Source: Prochlorococcus sp. scB243_498I20 (GTDB lineage: Bacteria; Cyanobacteriota; Cyanobacteriia; PCC-6307; Cyanobiaceae). From it: a DNA stretch of 64,000 nt. The notes under the pieces are model-generated. The model was not told the DNA's origin and did not search any database. It saw only the letters and a program-made list of their open reading frames with translations. Made by a program: the position numbers and the translations under genes. Positions 60,441-64,000 of this stretch are shown one piece after another. Numbering within the stretch: the first letter of the stretch is position 1; every line of letters begins with the position of its first letter. Location: positions 62,001 through 126,000 of the forward strand of contig JFMR01000108.1 in NCBI GenBank assembly GCA_000635015.1, read 5' to 3'.

Positions 60441-61640
60441 TTATTTGAGTATTTTAGAAACAACTCCAGCACCGATAGTGCGTCCACCTTCACGTATAGC
60501 GAATCGCATACCTTGTTCGATAGCTACTGGACAAATTAATTCTCCAGTCATCTTAATTCTATCTCCCGGCATAACCATTTCAACGTTGGAGCCATCATCT
60601 GAAGTAAATGCGGTTATTTGACCTGTCACATCAGTGGTTCTGATATAAAACTGAGGTCTATATCCTGCAAAGAAAGGAGTATGTCTTCCGCCCTCTTCTT
60701 TTTTGAGAACATAAACTTCTCCTTCAAATTGAGTATGAGGGGTAATAGATCCTTTCTTAACAAGAACCATTCCTCTCTCAATATCTTCTTTCTGGACACC
60801 GCGTAAAAGTAAACCAACATTATCACCGGCCATGCCTTCGTCGAGAAGTTTTCGGAACATTTCAACTCCAGTAACAGTTGTTACTCTTGTATCTCTTATC
60901 CCAACTATTTCTACTTCTTCTCCAACCTTAACTTTACCTCTCTCAATTCTTCCAGTAGCAACAGTTCCTCTACCAGTAATTGAGAAAACATCTTCAACTG
61001 CCATCAAGAATGGTTTATCAACTTCTCTTTCTGGCTCAGGAATACTTGCATCAACTGCTTTCATTAATTCTTCAATCTTTGATTCCCAAGTAGAATCGCC
61101 TTCAAGAGCTTTTAACCCTGAAACTTGAATTATAGGAATATCATCTCCGGGGAAGTCATAACTATCTAACAGTTCCCTAATTTCCATTTCGACAAGTTCA
61201 ATAATTTCTTCATCATCGACCATATCGCACTTATTAAGAGCAACTACAAGAGCAGGAACTCCCACCTGTTTAGCTAAAAGAATATGCTCTTTTGTTTGAG
61301 CCATAGGACCATCTGTAGCTGCGCAAACTAAAATAGCTCCATCCATTTGTGCGGCCCCTGTGATCATATTTTTCACATAATCAGCATGTCCTGGGCAATC
61401 AACATGAGCATAGTGTCTGCCTTCAGTTTCATATTCAACATGAGCTGTATTAATGGTAATGCCACGCTCTCTTTCTTCAGGAGCACCATCAATGTCTCCA
61501 TAGTCTTGAGCTTGAGCTTGACCTTTTTTAGCTAATACATTGGTAATAGCAGCTGTTAGTGTTGTTTTTCCATGATCAACATGGCCAATAGTACCTATGT
61601 TGACATGTGGTTTGTTTCTTTCGAACTTCTCGCGAGCCAT
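60441..61640 (-). CDS. tuf: Elongation factor Tu
   Basis: Delivers aminoacyl-tRNA to the ribosome. 399 residues with G1 [12 protein letters not shown] (near 19-30), effector [14 protein letters not shown]3 DCPGHADY (near 81) and G4 NKCDMVDD (near 136). Domains 2 and 3 complete, ending VVSKILK. Codon use is less A/T-extreme than in neighbours, as expected for a highly expressed gene. 45 bases after fusA. Several shadow ORFs overlap it. Confidence 0.99.
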   Translation of the reverse strand: MAREKFERNKPHVNIGTIGHVDHGKTTLTAAITNVLAKKGQAQAQDYGDIDGAPEERERGITINTAHVEYETEGRHYAHVDCPGHADYVKNMITGAAQMDGAILVCAATDGPMAQTKEHILLAKQVGVPALVVALNKCDMVDDEEIIELVEMEIRELLDSYDFPGDDIPIIQVSGLKALEGDSTWESKIEELMKAVDASIPEPEREVDKPFLMAVEDVFSITGRGTVATGRIERGKVKVGEEVEIVGIRDTRVTTVTGVEMFRKLLDEGMAGDNVGLLLRGVQKEDIERGMVLVKKGSITPHTQFEGEVYVLKKEEGGRHTPFFAGYRPQFYIRTTDVTGQITAFTSDDGSNVEMVMPGDRIKMTGELICPVAIEQGMRFAIREGGRTIGAGVVSKILK

Positions 61641-61685
61641 TTTGAATTAAAGAATCGAGGGTTTAAGGGTGTTTTAGTTTAGAGA

Positions 61686-63761
61686 TCAGGAGTTGCCCTG
61701 ATTCTTGGAAATGATAGCTTCAGCAACATTACGAGGAACTTCCTCATAATTTGCGAACTCCATTGAAAATATACCCCGACCTTGAGTCATTGATCGGAGT
61801 TGAGTGGCATAACCGAACATTTCGGCTAAGGGCACTTTGGCCTGTACCTTAGACAATCCATCATCAACAGATTGTCCTTCTACTTGACCTCTTCTGGAAG
61901 AGAGATCACCAATTACAGATCCAAGAAAGTCGTCAGGACTTTCGACCTCAACTTTCATCATAGGCTCTAAAAGAACAGGATTGCATTTTTTAACCCCGTC
62001 TTTAAAAGCCATGGAACCTGCAATTTTGAAGGCCATTTCAGATGAGTCTACATCGTGGAATGAACCATCGACTAGTGTTACTTTTACATCAATGAGTGGA
62101 TAACCGGCAAGAACACCAGATTCACAGGTCTCTTTCATTCCATTAGATGCAGGACCAATATACTCTTTTGGTACTGCTCCACCAACAATTTTGTTTACAA
62201 ATTCAAACCCTTTACCAACTTCAGCAGGTTCCATTTCAATAATTACATGACCATATTGACCTTTACCTCCAGTCTGTCTTGCATATTTACCTTCACCTTT
62301 AGAACTAGACCTAATAGTTTCTCTATATGAAACCTGTGGAGCTCCTATATTTGCTTCAACTTTAAATTCCCTTAACATCCTGTCAACAAGGATTTCTAAG
62401 TGCAACTCACCCATACCTGCAATAACAGTTTGGTTTGTCTCAGGATCTGTACTTACCCTAAAGGTTGGATCCTCTTCAGACAAAGCAGTTAAAGCTTTTG
62501 ATAATTTTTCCATATCGCCTTTAGTTTTTGGCTCAACGGCGACTGAGATAACTGGTTCAGGGATAAACAATGTCTCCAAAACTATTGGATCTTCTGTGTT
62601 ACACAATGTGTCACCAGTTGTTGTGTTCTTAAGGCCTAATACTGCTCCTAAATCACCAGCCCTCAACTCATCAACCTCCTCTCTTTCATCAGCCTTAAGA
62701 ATCACTAATCTAGAAATTCTCTCTTTAGCATCCTTAGTAGAATTCATTACATAACTTCCCTTTGAAAGAACACCTGAATACATTCTCACAAAAGTTAATT
62801 TCCCATAGGGATCCGACATAACTTTGAAAGCTAGTGCACTGAAAGGGGCATCATCATCTGAAGGTCTAATGTCTTCTTTGCCACTTGGCAAAACACCTTG
62901 TATCGGTTTCACATCGACTGGAGCAGGCAAGTAATCAACTACAGCGTCTAATACAAGTTGGACCCCTTTATTTTTAAAAGCTGAGCCGCATAATACTGGT
63001 ACCAATCCATGTTTTAAAACCCCTTCTCTAATACCTTTTTTAAGTTGCTCTTCAGATAATTCTCCTGTTTCGAGAAATATTTCTATTAACTCTTCATCAT
63101 TTTCTGCAACACTTTCCATTAACTTAAATCTCCACTCAGAAGCTTCATCCTCCATGTCAGATGGAATTGGTGCTTCTTCAATATCAGTACCTAGATCGTT
63201 TTTGTAAAGATACGCTTTGTTGGCTACTAAATCAATAATGCCTGTGAGATCACCTTCAGCCCCAATAGGTAACTGGATTGGAAGTGCATTTGCCTTTAGT
63301 CTATCTTTAATTTGCTTATTAACCTTTAAAAAATCCGCACCAGTTCTGTCCATTTTATTAACAAAAACCATTCTTGGGACAGAGTATCTATCTGCTTGTC
63401 GCCAAACCGTTTCAGATTGAGGCTGAACTCCACCAACTGCGCAAAATACAGCTATGACTCCATCCAAAACACGCATTGATCTTTCAACTTCAATAGTAAA
63501 GTCAACGTGCCCAGGAGTATCAATAATATTAATCCTATGGTCTTGCCAGCTAGTAGATATTGCAGCAGCAGTAATAGTTATTCCTCTTTCTCTTTCTTGA
63601 TCCATCCAATCTGTTACTGCAGCCCCATCATGAACCTCTCCTATCTTATGAACTACACCTGAATAAAACAAAATCCTTTCAGTAGTTGTTGTCTTACCTG
63701 CATCAATATGAGCGGCTATACCTATGTTCCTTACTCGTTCTAGGGGAAAGTCGCGTGCCAA
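61686..63761 (-). CDS. fusA: Elongation factor G
   Basis: Ribosomal translocase GTPase. 691 residues with G1 [15 protein letters not shown] (near 17-31), G3 DTPGHVDF (near 81) and G4 [10 protein letters not shown] (near 135). Domain IV loop and the C-terminal [16 protein letters not shown] are intact. Between rpsG and tuf in the classic str order; the 96-base gap to rpsG holds no visible gene. Confidence 0.99.
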   Translation of the reverse strand: MARDFPLERVRNIGIAAHIDAGKTTTTERILFYSGVVHKIGEVHDGAAVTDWMDQERERGITITAAAISTSWQDHRINIIDTPGHVDFTIEVERSMRVLDGVIAVFCAVGGVQPQSETVWRQADRYSVPRMVFVNKMDRTGADFLKVNKQIKDRLKANALPIQLPIGAEGDLTGIIDLVANKAYLYKNDLGTDIEEAPIPSDMEDEASEWRFKLMESVAENDEELIEIFLETGELSEEQLKKGIREGVLKHGLVPVLCGSAFKNKGVQLVLDAVVDYLPAPVDVKPIQGVLPSGKEDIRPSDDDAPFSALAFKVMSDPYGKLTFVRMYSGVLSKGSYVMNSTKDAKERISRLVILKADEREEVDELRAGDLGAVLGLKNTTTGDTLCNTEDPIVLETLFIPEPVISVAVEPKTKGDMEKLSKALTALSEEDPTFRVSTDPETNQTVIAGMGELHLEILVDRMLREFKVEANIGAPQVSYRETIRSSSKGEGKYARQTGGKGQYGHVIIEMEPAEVGKGFEFVNKIVGGAVPKEYIGPASNGMKETCESGVLAGYPLIDVKVTLVDGSFHDVDSSEMAFKIAGSMAFKDGVKKCNPVLLEPMMKVEVESPDDFLGSVIGDLSSRRGQVEGQSVDDGLSKVQAKVPLAEMFGYATQLRSMTQGRGIFSMEFANYEEVPRNVAEAIISKNQGNS

Positions 63762-63857
63762 TTTTAAAGCTCCAAATAAAATAATTTTTGATATGTGTAG
63801 TTCACCCTAAAAGCAAACTTTAATAATAATAAACTACTTAAGTACCTTTTGATGAAA

Positions 63858-64000
<143 letters not shown>

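Overview
The window looks like a piece of the main chromosome of a high-light-adapted Prochlorococcus, or a very close marine picocyanobacterium. The DNA is very A/T-rich, genes are packed with short gaps or overlaps, and beta-prime RNA polymerase is split into RpoC1 and RpoC2. The ATP synthase has paired b and b-prime subunits and a cyanobacterial insertion in gamma. There is also a 50-residue high-light-inducible protein, Ycf35, an RNase E with an arginine-rich tail, and an MPBQ-type methyltransferase. No phage, insertion sequence, CRISPR array or genomic island is visible. The strain cannot be named from this sequence alone.

Layout. 1-5983 (minus): end of a plant-type ferredoxin gene, then the ATP synthase operon, transcribed atp1-atpB-atpE-atpF2-atpF-atpH-atpA-atpG. 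6250-9509 (plus): ftsW and the System II cytochrome c maturation pair ccdA-ccs1, with ccs1 frameshifted. 9506-14538: queF, the PII gene glnB behind a small unknown gene, a TlyA-type rRNA methyltransferase, purB and fumC. 14549-17275: a Ski2-like helicase. 17415-21980 (plus): biotin operon bioF-bioK-like-bioC-bioD-bioA, with bioD frameshifted. 21989-28046: mostly small cyanobacterial genes (DUF3143, a J protein, DUF2997-Ycf35-ferredoxin-aldo/keto reductase, a HEAT protein, rlmN, hli). 28102-38814 (minus): rpsT-tatD-rpoB-rpoC1-rpoC2. 38935-42107: hisD, rpiA and an HtrA protease. 42265-47885 (plus): rimP-nusA-ylxR-infB. 48192-52693: tRNA-Thr and three probable envelope or modification genes (GT-C transferase, GT2, radical SAM). 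52709-59962: clpS, dapL, rne-rnhB, pheA, an MPBQ-type methyltransferase and a LON-domain protein. 60019-64000 (minus): rpsG-fusA-tuf-rpsJ.

Nearly everything is core metabolism and information processing, and I do not see a convincing new multi-gene system. The better leads are non-coding. The rne leader has an 18-bp long-range inverted repeat, the atpE gene has hairpins on both sides, and a 15-nt palindrome sits just before the DUF2997-Ycf35 operon. The best coding leads are the four-gene Ycf35/ferredoxin/oxidoreductase cluster of unknown role and the diverged BioK-like hydrolase in the biotin operon. ccs1 and bioD each carry one extra base in a 7-nt homopolymer; in an otherwise intact core region this looks more like assembly error than decay.
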